Shown: piece after piece, positions 1 through 5,753 of the stretch
How positions within the stretch are numbered: position 1 is the first letter of the stretch
Layout of the letters: every line of letters starts with the position of its first letter
NCBI GenBank assembly: GCA_020025415.1
Contig: JAHHSB010000063.1
Coordinates: 1 to 7,140, forward strand
Origin: Oscillibacter sp.
GTDB lineage: Bacteria > Bacillota > Clostridia > Oscillospirales > Oscillospiraceae
Reading direction: 5' to 3'
Length of the DNA stretch: 7,140 nt
Program-made: the position numbers and the translations under genes
Notes under the pieces: model-generated
Databases searched by the model: none
The model's input: only the letters and a program-made list of their open reading frames with translations
Told to the model about the DNA's origin: nothing

Positions 1-406
1 GATTCGGGGCTCCCTTCCGCTTGCGCTCTTTTTCCTGGTTCCGCTGGGCGGCCTTCCGCTCGGCGGCGCGCCGGGCCTTGAGCTCCAGCTTCTCCGCCGC
101 CTCGCTGTACTGCTCTGGATCCTGGTCTGCCAGCCGACGGACCAGCGCCGCGGCAAAGCCGATGTCAGTCACCGCAGCCAGGGCACAGACGCCCCGGCCC
201 AGGGCACCGCCCAGCTCCGCCTTGGTCCAGGGGAGCCGGACCCACAGGCAGTTGCCTGTCTGGGCAAAGTGCCGCAGCCGGCGGATGGTGTTTTCCGCCG
301 CGTCCGCGGCTACCAGCAGCAGCCTGGCGTCCTTGCTCCGAACCGCCGAGTCCACCGGCTCCTCACCCACGGCCAGCATGCCGCCCCGCATACACAGGCC
401 CAGCAT
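1..406 (-). CDS. ylxQ: L7Ae-family ribosomal-like protein YlxQ, partial (3' end beyond window)
   Basis: A small L7Ae/L30e-fold RNA-binding protein of the kind encoded between ylxR and infB in Gram-positive bacteria. Characteristic stretches, counted from the ATG at 406, are MLGLCMRGG near the start, GEEPVDSAVRS, LLLVAADAAENT, then ELGGALGRG and a VTDIGFAAAL segment. Family members bind kink-turn-like RNA, but the exact role of YlxQ is not settled. The start is uncertain. The ATG at 404-406 cuts off residues that the family normally has before LLGLA. The open frame continues upstream through LDKHLLS to a CTG at 425-427, which would overlap the end of ylxR by 8 bases; no ATG, GTG or TTG lies in between. 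After the conserved core the frame continues into a Lys/Arg/Glu-rich, probably helical tail and is still open at base 1, so it is longer than the usual ~100 residues. Co-directional with ylxR, nusA and rimP; infB would be expected next. Confidence 0.85.
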   Translation of the reverse strand, partial: MLGLCMRGGMLAVGEEPVDSAVRSKDARLLLVAADAAENTIRRLRHFAQTGNCLWVRLPWTKAELGGALGRGVCALAAVTDIGFAAALVRRLADQDPEQYSEAAEKLELKARRAAERKAAQRNQEKERKRKGAPN

Positions 407-419
407 GGACAGAAGATGT

Positions 420-698
420 TTATCCAGCGTCGTCGCCCCCCATCTCCCGCTCCAGCGCGTCATAGACCTCACCGGGAATGGGGATCTCAAAGGCGCGTTC
501 CAAAGCCTTGGCTTTCCGGGCGCGCTTGAGACACTCCACACTGTGGCAGACGTAAGCGCCCCGGCCGGGCTTTTTGCCGCCGAAATCCAGGGAGATCTCC
601 CCCTCGGGGGACTTGACCACCCGGATCAGATCTTTTTTGTTTTTCATCTCCCGGCAGCCGACACATTGCCGCTGGGGGATCTTTCTCATTTTTGGCAT
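420..698 (-). CDS. rnpM: YlxR/RnpM family RNA-binding protein (DUF448)
   Basis: A complete 92-residue protein of the YlxR (DUF448) family. In Bacillus subtilis this protein has been described as a modulator of RNase P (RnpM); a role in RNase P control here is inferred from the family. Visible family marks are the N-terminal basic IPQRQCVGCREMK block, LIRVV, and the GRGAYVC loop followed by a second Cys and KRARKAKALERAF. The Cys pairs CVGC and CHSVEC are present. The ATG at 698 is preceded by a GGAAAGG/GGCGGGG purine run. A second Met at residue 4 (689) also fits, but family members usually begin close to here. The gene starts 24 bases after the nusA stop and ends just before or overlapping ylxQ, consistent with one operon. 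Confidence 0.93.
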   Translation of the reverse strand: MPKMRKIPQRQCVGCREMKNKKDLIRVVKSPEGEISLDFGGKKPGRGAYVCHSVECLKRARKAKALERAFEIPIPGEVYDALEREMGGDDAG

Positions 699-722
699 AC
701 GCGCCCCGCCTTTCCAAGAAAA

Positions 723-1874
723 TTACTCCGTGACCTCCGTGGGCTGAGCGTCCTCCGCCTCGGCAAAAGCCTCGGCCTCGTCGTCGTGCCAGCTGGCGGG
801 CTTGATGTCGATCTTGTAGCCGGTCAGCCGGGCGGCCAGCCGGGCATTCTGGCCCTCCTTGCCGATGGCCAGGGACAGCTGGTCATCCGGCACGATCACG
901 CGGCAGGCCTTGCCCTCTTCGGCCATGGTGACTTCCACCACGTCGGCGGGGGCCAGGGCGGCGGCGATGAACTGGGCCGCATCCTCGCTCCACTTAATGA
1001 TGTCAATCTTCTCACCCTGGAGCTCATCGACGATGGCGGCCACGCGCTGGCCCCGGGGACCGACGCAGGCGCCGATGGGATCCACGTTTTCGTCGTGGGA
1101 CCACACAGCCATCTTGGTGCGGCTGCCCGCCTCCCGGGCGATGGACTTGACCTCCACGGTACCGTCGTAGATCTCGGGCACTTCCAGCTCGAACAGGCGC
1201 TTGACCAGGCCCGGGTGGGTCCGGGAGATCAACACCTGGGGGCCCCGGGTGCTGCGGCGGACCTCCACCACATAAACCTTGACGTGCATGCCCTCGCTGA
1301 GCTCCTCGCCCTGGACCTGCTCGCCGGCCATCAGCAGCGCCTCGGTGGATTCCGAGCCGGTGCCGATGCGCAAAAAGACGTTGCCGTTGCGGGGATCCAC
1401 CCGGGTGACCGCACCGGTGAGGATCTCGTGCTGCTTGGAGTTAAACTCGTCATACACCATGCCGCGCTCGGCCTCCCGCAGGCCCTGGATGATCACCTGC
1501 TTGCCGTTCCCGGCGGCAATGCGGCCAAATTCCACCGTGTCCACCGGCAGATTCACCACGTCGCCGATCTCGTACTTGGCGGAGATGGCCTTGGCCTCGG
1601 CCAGGGTCAGCTCGTTGGCGGGATCCACATAGTCTTCCTCATCCACCACAGTCTTCTGTACGTACATCTTCAGAGCCTGGTGGGCTTCATCCACGTCCAC
1701 GATCACGTTCTCCACGTCCTCATGGTCCCGCTTGTAGGCGGTGGTCAGCGCCTGAATGATCTTCTCCATCATGAAAGACTGGGGAATATTCCGCTCCTTT
1801 TCGATCAGGGCCAGGGCGGCAAAGATCTCCGCGCAGTTCATGCCGGGATTTTCCTTCTGTTTCTTACCTCTCAT
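723..1874 (-). CDS. nusA: Transcription termination/antitermination factor NusA
   Basis: NusA binds RNA polymerase and nascent RNA and modulates pausing, intrinsic termination and antitermination. The 383-residue product has an N-terminal RNA polymerase-binding domain (about 12-145), an S1 domain (about 149-215), then [20 protein letters not shown] leading into KH1 (GPRG at 272-275) and KH2 (GKEG at 338-341, followed by [11 protein letters not shown]). It ends in an acidic tail. There are no C-terminal acidic repeat domains of the E. coli type, as is normal for Bacillota. Two starts are possible. The ATG at 1874 has a near-ideal AAGGAG eight bases upstream. The ATG at 1841 (residue 12) matches the usual family start MNxEIFxALxxLEKE and has a weaker AGAAGG. 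I keep the longer form because of its ribosome binding site. The gene lies 55 bases after rimP in the same transcript. Confidence 0.97.
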   Translation of the reverse strand: MRGKKQKENPGMNCAEIFAALALIEKERNIPQSFMMEKIIQALTTAYKRDHEDVENVIVDVDEAHQALKMYVQKTVVDEEDYVDPANELTLAEAKAISAKYEIGDVVNLPVDTVEFGRIAAGNGKQVIIQGLREAERGMVYDEFNSKQHEILTGAVTRVDPRNGNVFLRIGTGSESTEALLMAGEQVQGEELSEGMHVKVYVVEVRRSTRGPQVLISRTHPGLVKRLFELEVPEIYDGTVEVKSIAREAGSRTKMAVWSHDENVDPIGACVGPRGQRVAAIVDELQGEKIDIIKWSEDAAQFIAAALAPADVVEVTMAEEGKACRVIVPDDQLSLAIGKEGQNARLAARLTGYKIDIKPASWHDDEAEAFAEAEDAQPTEVTE

Positions 1875-1929
1875 CGGTATTACTCCTTATCTTCAGCTGT
1901 TTACAGCCTGTTTTGCTCATCACGACGGA

Positions 1930-2391
1930 TCAGAATTCTACCCGCAGCCGGATCAGCGCCGTCTCCTGCCGGGAAAAGACCAGCTCGCTGCCGCCCACTT
2001 CGACGGTGGCGGCGCCGCTGTCTGGATCATAGGCCTGCAGCGTGCCGGCAAATTCCTTGCGCCCGTCCCGGTTCTGATACAGCCGCACCGTGACGGGGCT
2101 GCCCAAAAAGCGCTGGAAGTCCGACGGGCGCTTCAAGACCCGCTCGGCTCCGGCGGAGCCCACCTCGAAGGTGTAGCTGCCCTCAATGGGGTCGGCCTCG
2201 TCCAGCAGCGGCTCCACCGCCCGGGAGACCTTTTCGCAGTCCAGAATATCCACGCCGCCTTCCTTATCCAGCAGGATGCGCAGATACCAGGTGCCGGCCT
2301 CCTTCACATACTCCACATCCCAGAGGGTGCAGCCGGCTTCGGCAATGGCGGGGGCGGCCAGCTCGGCCACGAGATCGGTGATCTTTTTCAT
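1930..2391 (-). CDS. rimP: Ribosome maturation factor RimP
   Basis: RimP assists maturation of the 30S ribosomal subunit. The 153-residue product has the two-part RimP layout: an N-terminal alpha/beta domain with WDVEYVKEAGTWYLRILLDK (about residues 24-43), GGVDILDCEKVSRAVEPLLDE, and EVGSAGAERVLKRPSDFQRFLG (about 76-97), followed by a small SH3-like C-terminal domain ending in LIRLRVEF. In the family signature the usual SSPG is GSAG here. The start ATG at 2391 (MKKITDLV) is chosen because AAGGGAG lies six bases upstream and the family begins here. An in-frame ATG at 2469 would add 26 residues, but these are encoded by the leader terminator hairpin and are unlike RimP. First gene of the nusA operon. 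Confidence 0.95.
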   Translation of the reverse strand: MKKITDLVAELAAPAIAEAGCTLWDVEYVKEAGTWYLRILLDKEGGVDILDCEKVSRAVEPLLDEADPIEGSYTFEVGSAGAERVLKRPSDFQRFLGSPVTVRLYQNRDGRKEFAGTLQAYDPDSGAATVEVGGSELVFSRQETALIRLRVEF

Positions 2392-2435
2392 GTTAAAGCT
2401 CCCTTCTGCGGTTGGTTTTTCCTTTGAAAAAAGCC

Positions 2436-2465
2436 AAGAAAAAGAGCGGACTGCAAAGCCCACTC
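2436..2465 (-). terminator. Intrinsic terminator / attenuator hairpin in the rimP-nusA leader
   Basis: On the minus strand GAGTGGGC (2465-2458) pairs with GTCCGCTC (2451-2444) around the loop TTTGCA. This gives an 8-bp stem with two G-U pairs, followed at once by TTTTTCTT (2443-2436). It lies after the rimP promoter and about 50 bases before the rimP ATG, so it would end transcription before the first gene. A terminator at this place suggests regulated read-through of the operon. Control by NusA level is a reasonable inference because NusA acts on such hairpins. Confidence 0.75.
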
Positions 2466-2491
2466 CCATACCTTACTCATCTTACGCGTAC

Positions 2492-2520
2492 AATATAGCA
2501 CAGTCAAATGGAAAATGCAA
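2492..2520 (-). promoter_or_regulatory. Putative sigma-A promoter of the rimP-nusA operon (extended -10)
   Basis: On the minus strand a -35-like TTGCAT (2520-2515) is separated by 17 bases from TATATT (2497-2492), a 5/6 match to the -10 consensus. TGC lies directly before it (2500-2498), which makes an extended -10 and can offset the weak -35. Transcription would start near 2485, about 20 bases before the leader hairpin and 94 bases before rimP. The promoter sits just after the znuB terminator, in the only AT-rich stretch of this gap. Confidence 0.65.
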
Positions 2521-2551
2521 GAACTTTCTGCTGTTTATATTAAAATAAGTA

Positions 2552-2580
2552 GGAAAAAGCCGGCCCCCGGAGGGACCGGC
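2552..2580 (-). terminator. Intrinsic terminator after znuB
   Basis: On the minus strand GCCGGTCCC (2580-2572) pairs with GGGGCCGGC (2567-2559) around the tetraloop TCCG. This is a 9-bp GC-rich stem with one G-U pair, followed by TTTTTCC (2558-2552). It begins 15 bases past the znuB stop and separates the metal-uptake operon from the co-directional rimP-nusA operon. Confidence 0.88.
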
Positions 2581-2595
2581 AAAGAGGACGGGACT

Positions 2596-3408
2596 TCAGC
2601 GGCTGTGCAGGGCCCGCCACAGGCAGGCCAGGGCGAACACGGCCAGATTCACCAACACCACCGATGCGCCCACCGGGGTGGACAGGACGAAGGAGACCGT
2701 CAGCCCCACGCCAAAGCACACGACCGACGATGCCCCCGCGCACAGCACCACGCCCCGGAAGCTCCGGAACAGCCGCATGGCGGTGAGAGTGGGGAAGATG
2801 ATCAGACTGGAGATCAGCATGGCACCCATCATCCGCATACCCAGCACGATGGTCAGCGCCGTGAGCACCGACAGCAGGGAGTTGTAGCGCCGGACCTGCA
2901 GCCCCGTGGCCCGGGAGAAGTTTTCGTCAAAGGTGATGGCGAAGATTTTGTGGTAAAACAGCACAAACAGCACCAGCACCGCCGTGCAGACCAGCGCCGC
3001 CAGGATGACGTCGGTCTCGGACATGGTCAGCACGCTGCCGAACATATAGTTATCCACGTCGGTGGTCATACCCGTGGTCAGGGAGATGACCACGATGCCT
3101 ACCGCCATGGACGAGGCGCTCATCACCGCAATGGCGGCATCACTGTTCCAGCGGCTGTCCTCCGCCAGGCGCAGCAAGAAGAAGGCCGCCAAGATCACCA
3201 CGGGGATGGAGAAATACAGGGGCGTGAAGCCCAGGGCCACCGCGATGGCCAGGGCGCCAAAGGAGACGTGAGAGAGGCCGTCACCGATCATGGAGTAGCG
3301 CTTCAGAACCAGGGAGACCCCCAACAGGGCGCAGCACAGGCTGATAAGTACCCCGGCGATCATGGCGCGCTGCATGAAGGGGTAGGAGAAAATGGCCAGC
3401 AGATTCAT
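2596..3408 (-). CDS. znuB: Zinc/metal ABC transporter permease (ABC-3 family)
   Basis: Inner-membrane permease of a metal ABC importer of the ZnuB/TroC/MntB (ABC-3) family. The 270-residue product is strongly hydrophobic, with about eight likely membrane segments. Family marks are GVSLVLKRYSMIGDGLSHVS (about 31-50), FDENFSRATGL (about 160-170), which fits the ATPase-coupling region, and GAMLISSLIIFPTLTAM (about 195-211). The ATG at 3408 overlaps the znuC stop in an ATGA, and GGAGGT sits a few bases upstream inside the end of znuC. The frame is open further upstream, but that part is a shadow of znuC. Zinc is the preferred substrate because of the Zur-like regulator and operator in the same operon. 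Manganese or iron cannot be excluded, since the family covers all three. Confidence 0.92.
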   Translation of the reverse strand: MNLLAIFSYPFMQRAMIAGVLISLCCALLGVSLVLKRYSMIGDGLSHVSFGALAIAVALGFTPLYFSIPVVILAAFFLLRLAEDSRWNSDAAIAVMSASSMAVGIVVISLTTGMTTDVDNYMFGSVLTMSETDVILAALVCTAVLVLFVLFYHKIFAITFDENFSRATGLQVRRYNSLLSVLTALTIVLGMRMMGAMLISSLIIFPTLTAMRLFRSFRGVVLCAGASSVVCFGVGLTVSFVLSTPVGASVVLVNLAVFALACLWRALHSR

Positions 3409-4121
3409 TCCAGCACCTCCCGGAAACGCTTCCCCTGGGGGGAGGAGAGATAGTCGGCCGCACTGCCGCAGAACCAGCTGCTGCGCCCGATGTGCAGCAC
3501 GGTTTTGGCGCTTTGCAGGGCGGCTTTGAGGTCGTGGGTCACCATAACCACGGCCATCCCCTCCTGCTGGTTGAGATAGTCCAGGGCCTTGTAAAGCTCC
3601 TGGGCCGCGGCGGGGTCCAGGCCAGTGATGGGCTCGTCCAGGATCAGCAGCCGCCCGGCGGCGCACAGCGCCCGGGCCAGCAGCACCCGCTGCTGCTGCC
3701 CGCCGGAGAGCTCTCGGTAGCAGCGATCCTTGAGCTCCAGAATGCCCAGCTTGCCCATGTTCATCAAGGCCGTGGACTTCTGGGCAGCGGAGTAGAAAAA
3801 GCGGCTGCCCTTCTGGTTCAAAAAGCCCGACATCACCACCTCGCTCACCGTGGCGGGGAAGTCCCGCTGGGCCCGGGTCTGCTGGGGTAAATAGCCGATG
3901 GCGCCGTTTTTCAGCTCCGGCGCCCGGCGGATCTCACCAGAGAGGGGGGCGAGCAGGCCCAGAAGAGCCCGCAGCAGCGTGGACTTGCCGGAGCCATTGT
4001 CTCCCACGATGCACAGATAATCGCCTGCCCGGATCTCCAGGTTCAGATGCTCCAGCAACGGCTGGCCCTCATAGCCCAAAGAGACATCCGTGCAGCAAAG
4101 CAGTTCTGTTTGCTCTATCAC
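3405..4121 (-). CDS. znuC: Zinc/metal ABC transporter ATP-binding protein
   Basis: Cytoplasmic ATPase that powers metal import with the ZnuB-like permease. The 238-residue product has Walker A GDNGSGKST (40-48), a Q-loop Gln at about 80, the ABC signature LSGGQQQR (138-145), Walker B LLILDEP (158-164), D-loop GLDP (167-170) and the switch His in VTHD (196). The start is the GTG at 4121. GGAGG lies seven bases upstream, and the GTG shares bases with the regulator's TGA stop (GTGA overlap). The frame is open 13 codons further upstream to an ATG at 4160, but that part lies inside the regulator gene and lacks similarity to ABC proteins. The four-base overlaps at both ends point to translational coupling and fixed stoichiometry within the operon. 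Confidence 0.94.
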   Translation of the reverse strand: MIEQTELLCCTDVSLGYEGQPLLEHLNLEIRAGDYLCIVGDNGSGKSTLLRALLGLLAPLSGEIRRAPELKNGAIGYLPQQTRAQRDFPATVSEVVMSGFLNQKGSRFFYSAAQKSTALMNMGKLGILELKDRCYRELSGGQQQRVLLARALCAAGRLLILDEPITGLDPAAAQELYKALDYLNQQEGMAVVMVTHDLKAALQSAKTVLHIGRSSWFCGSAADYLSSPQGKRFREVLE

Positions 4122-4528
4122 TTGCTTTCCTCCTTCCCCTGGGCGGCGCAGGCGGCGCACAGCCCGGAAAATATCGTTTTGCGGGGATTGATAAGAAAAT
4201 GATGCTCCCGCTCCAGATGATCGTACAGCGGAGCTAAGTGGGAACAGCTGACGTGGATGATCCGGCTGCAGCGCTCACATTTAATTAAAAAACAGTCCCG
4301 GTGGGTGCCCTCCTGGAAACAGTATTGGAACAGCGCTCCCTCGTCGGTGCTGATCTTGTGGACCAGTCCCGCCTGCTCCAGCCGCTCCAGCTGGCGGTAG
4401 ATGGTGGCGATGCCCACAGGGCAGCCCTCCTGGCGCAGGGCCTGGGCCAGCTCGCTCACGCTGACCGCCTGGCCCTGCCCCTCCAGACAGCGGAGCAGGG
4501 CCTGGTGCTGCTTGGTTTGGTAGGCCAT
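4118..4528 (-). CDS. zur: Fur-family metalloregulator, probably Zur
   Basis: A DNA-binding repressor of the Fur family, 136 residues. The winged helix includes VGIATIYRQLERLEQAGLVHKI (about 38-59), the typical recognition helix region. Structural zinc ligands are the two CxxC pairs C84/C87 (CERC) and C124/C127 (CAAC). Likely regulatory-site ligands are D62, C70, H76 and possibly D78 or C79, placed as in characterised Zur proteins. C95, H97, H109 and H110 add further candidates. The usual HHH run before the first CxxC is replaced by THRDCFLIKC. The start ATG at 4528 has AGGAGG five bases upstream. As first gene of an operon with znuC and znuB, and behind a Fur/Zur box, it is best read as the zinc uptake regulator controlling its own operon. 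Fur or Mur specificity cannot be ruled out from sequence alone. Confidence 0.88.
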   Translation of the reverse strand: MAYQTKQHQALLRCLEGQGQAVSVSELAQALRQEGCPVGIATIYRQLERLEQAGLVHKISTDEGALFQYCFQEGTHRDCFLIKCERCSRIIHVSCSHLAPLYDHLEREHHFLINPRKTIFSGLCAACAAQGKEESK

Positions 4529-4545
4529 AGCTTCCTCCTGAAATT

Positions 4546-4564
4546 GAAAATGAAAATCATTTTC
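4546..4564. promoter_or_regulatory. Fur/Zur-type operator
   Basis: GAAAATGAAAATCATTTTC matches the classical 19-base Fur box GATAATGATAATCATTATC at 16 of 19 positions. It contains a 7-1-7 inverted repeat centred on C4558 (TGAAAAT-C-ATTTTCG, broken only at the outermost pair). It lies just downstream of the -10 of the zur promoter and upstream of the zur ribosome binding site, so a bound repressor would block initiation or early elongation. The first gene of the transcript encodes a Fur-family protein, which implies autoregulation. Confidence 0.85.
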
Positions 4565-4566
4565 GT

Positions 4567-4594
4567 ATTATAAACCTGGAACAGAAAAAGTCAA
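4567..4594 (-). promoter_or_regulatory. Sigma-A promoter of the zur-znuCB operon
   Basis: On the minus strand TTGACT (4594-4589) is separated by 16 bases from a perfect TATAAT (4572-4567). Initiation is expected near 4560, inside the Fur/Zur box, about 30 bases before the zur start codon. This is the strongest promoter in the window by eye. Confidence 0.85.
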
Positions 4595-4600
4595 GAGGAG

Positions 4601-4629
4601 TTGCAAAAATGGCCGCGAACGTGTAGAGT
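4601..4629 (+). promoter_or_regulatory. Possible promoter for the nucleotidyltransferase gene
   Basis: TTGCAA (4601-4606) and TAGAGT (4624-4629) are 17 bases apart, each a 4/6 match to sigma-A consensus. It diverges from the zur promoter, with the two -35 elements only six bases apart. The distance to the start codon at 4701 leaves a leader of about 65 bases containing an imperfect hairpin (GATCCC at 4641-4646 with GGGATC at 4662-4667). The call is weak because both hexamers are poor. Confidence 0.4.
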
Positions 4630-4700
4630 GAAACTGGTAAGATCCCGCCGAAACTTCTGGGGGGATCTCAAATCACGAAAAATAATAGGAGACTGTCGAT

Positions 4701-5621
4701 ATGAAAGTGACCCTGGTGATTATGGCGGCGGGCATGGGCTCTCGCTATGGCGGCAGCAAGCAGGTGGATGGCATCGGCCCCAACGGGGAGATCTTGATGG
4801 AGTATTCCATTTATGACGCGCTGCGGGCGGGCTTCAATCGGATCGTGTTTATCATCAAGCCGGAGATGGAGGAGATGATGGAGCGCCTGTGCGGCGCCTA
4901 TCTGCGCGGCAAGACGGCGGCGGACGGCAGCCCTGTGGAGGTGGCCTACGCCTTCCAGGACTTCAGCTCCATTCCCGATTTTTATCAGATCCCGGCGGAG
5001 CGGACCAAGCCCTTCGGCACGGTCCACGCCCTGCTGTGCGCCGAGGGGCTGGTGGACGGACCCTTCTGCGTCATCAACGCCGACGATTACTACGGCATCG
5101 ACGCCTATGCCACGGTGTATCAGGAGCTGGTGCGCCTGCCGGAGCAGGGCCGGGGCACTATGGTGGGGTATCTGCTGAAAAATACCGCCAGCCTGCACGG
5201 GACGGTGTCTCGGGGCGTTTGCACCGTAGAGAACGGCTGCCTGCGCTCCATCCGGGAGGCGCTGAAGATCCAACTCTATCCCGACGGGGCTCTCCGGGAT
5301 CTGGACACCGATACGGCGCTGGACCCGGACACGGTGGTATCCATCAACTTCTGGGGCTTTACTCCAAGCATTTTCCCGGAGCTGCGGACGTATTTCCACG
5401 ATTTTCTGCGCAGTGAGGCCGGTCAGCAGCCCAAGGCGGAGTGCCTGCTGCCGGTGATGGTGGGCGAGCAGCTGCACAGCGGAAAGCTGGAGGTCTCCGT
5501 TCTCCATTCCGCCGATCGCTGGTTCGGCATGACCTATCGGGAAGATCGGGAGTCGGTGGCAGAGGAGCTGCGCAAGCTCCACGCCGCCGGCGCGTATCCC
5601 GCCACGCTGCGGGAGGGCTGA
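4701..5621 (+). CDS. Nucleotidyltransferase-fold (NTP_transferase) family protein
   Basis: A 306-residue protein with the sugar-phosphate nucleotidyltransferase fold. The N-terminus has the nucleotide-binding loop AAGMGSRYGG (9-18) with K20-Q21 and GPNGEILMEYSIYDA, a variant of the GxGTRxxxxTxxxPK signature. NADDYYG (126-132) supplies the likely metal-binding aspartates. Later marks are VVSINFWGF (about 222-230) and WFGMTYREDRESV (about 274-286), both typical of a widespread but poorly characterised subfamily in Bacillota and Bacteroidota. The expected chemistry is transfer of a nucleotide from an NTP to a phosphorylated sugar or similar acceptor; the true substrate is not readable from sequence. 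The ATG at 4701 has AGGAGA eight bases upstream. It is divergent from zur and 60 bases before the start of the next, interrupted gene. Confidence 0.85.
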   Translation: MKVTLVIMAAGMGSRYGGSKQVDGIGPNGEILMEYSIYDALRAGFNRIVFIIKPEMEEMMERLCGAYLRGKTAADGSPVEVAYAFQDFSSIPDFYQIPAERTKPFGTVHALLCAEGLVDGPFCVINADDYYGIDAYATVYQELVRLPEQGRGTMVGYLLKNTASLHGTVSRGVCTVENGCLRSIREALKIQLYPDGALRDLDTDTALDPDTVVSINFWGFTPSIFPELRTYFHDFLRSEAGQQPKAECLLPVMVGEQLHSGKLEVSVLHSADRWFGMTYREDRESVAEELRKLHAAGAYPATLREG

Positions 5622-5681
5622 GCCCGGCCCGGAGCCGGGGACCCCAAGAAGGAGAGAAACAATCGCCGGGAGGGAAGACAA

Positions 5682-5753
5682 ATGACAAAGAACCTGGAGA
5701 CGCCCGGGACCCGGGCGTGGTTTGAAGAGGAATTCCGCCATCTGCCCGAGTAG
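5682..5753 (+). pseudogene. 5' segment of the TPR/membrane protein gene, cut off by an in-frame TAG
   Basis: ATG at 5682 is preceded by GGGAGGG with good spacing. The frame reads MTKNLETPGTRAWFEEEFRH then LPE, and then TAG at 5751-5753. The same frame continues without another stop (WERSYEKEIVRLSLSDREEA and onward) through the GTG at 5823 to the stop at 6786-6788. Codon use looks the same on both sides of the TAG, so the ancestral gene probably ran 5682-6788 (368 codons before the stop). One C-to-T change of CAG would explain it. Alternatives are a sequencing or assembly error, or amber read-through. Translation of the downstream part would need a restart. Confidence 0.6.

Noticed and set aside
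21..2093. A 690-codon open frame on the plus strand across ylxQ, ylxR, nusA and rimP
   Set aside because: It is antisense to four clearly recognised genes, is rich in Leu/Gly/His/Asp typical of a GC-rich antisense shadow, and shows no recognisable domain.
2392..2469. A 26-residue N-terminal extension of RimP from the ATG at 2469
   Set aside because: It would be encoded by the leader terminator hairpin, lacks a well-spaced ribosome binding site, and has no similarity to RimP; the ATG at 2391 has a good site.
2515..3453. A 312-codon plus-strand frame rich in Gly, Gln, His and Asp
   Set aside because: It lies opposite znuB, and its composition is what reversing hydrophobic codons produces. It starts inside the rimP promoter/terminator region.
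5623..5639. Hairpin CCCGGC/GCCGGG just after the nucleotidyltransferase stop as a terminator
   Set aside because: The stem is only 6 bp and is followed by GGACCCCAAG with no T-run, so it is not a convincing intrinsic terminator. Read-through into the next gene is likely.
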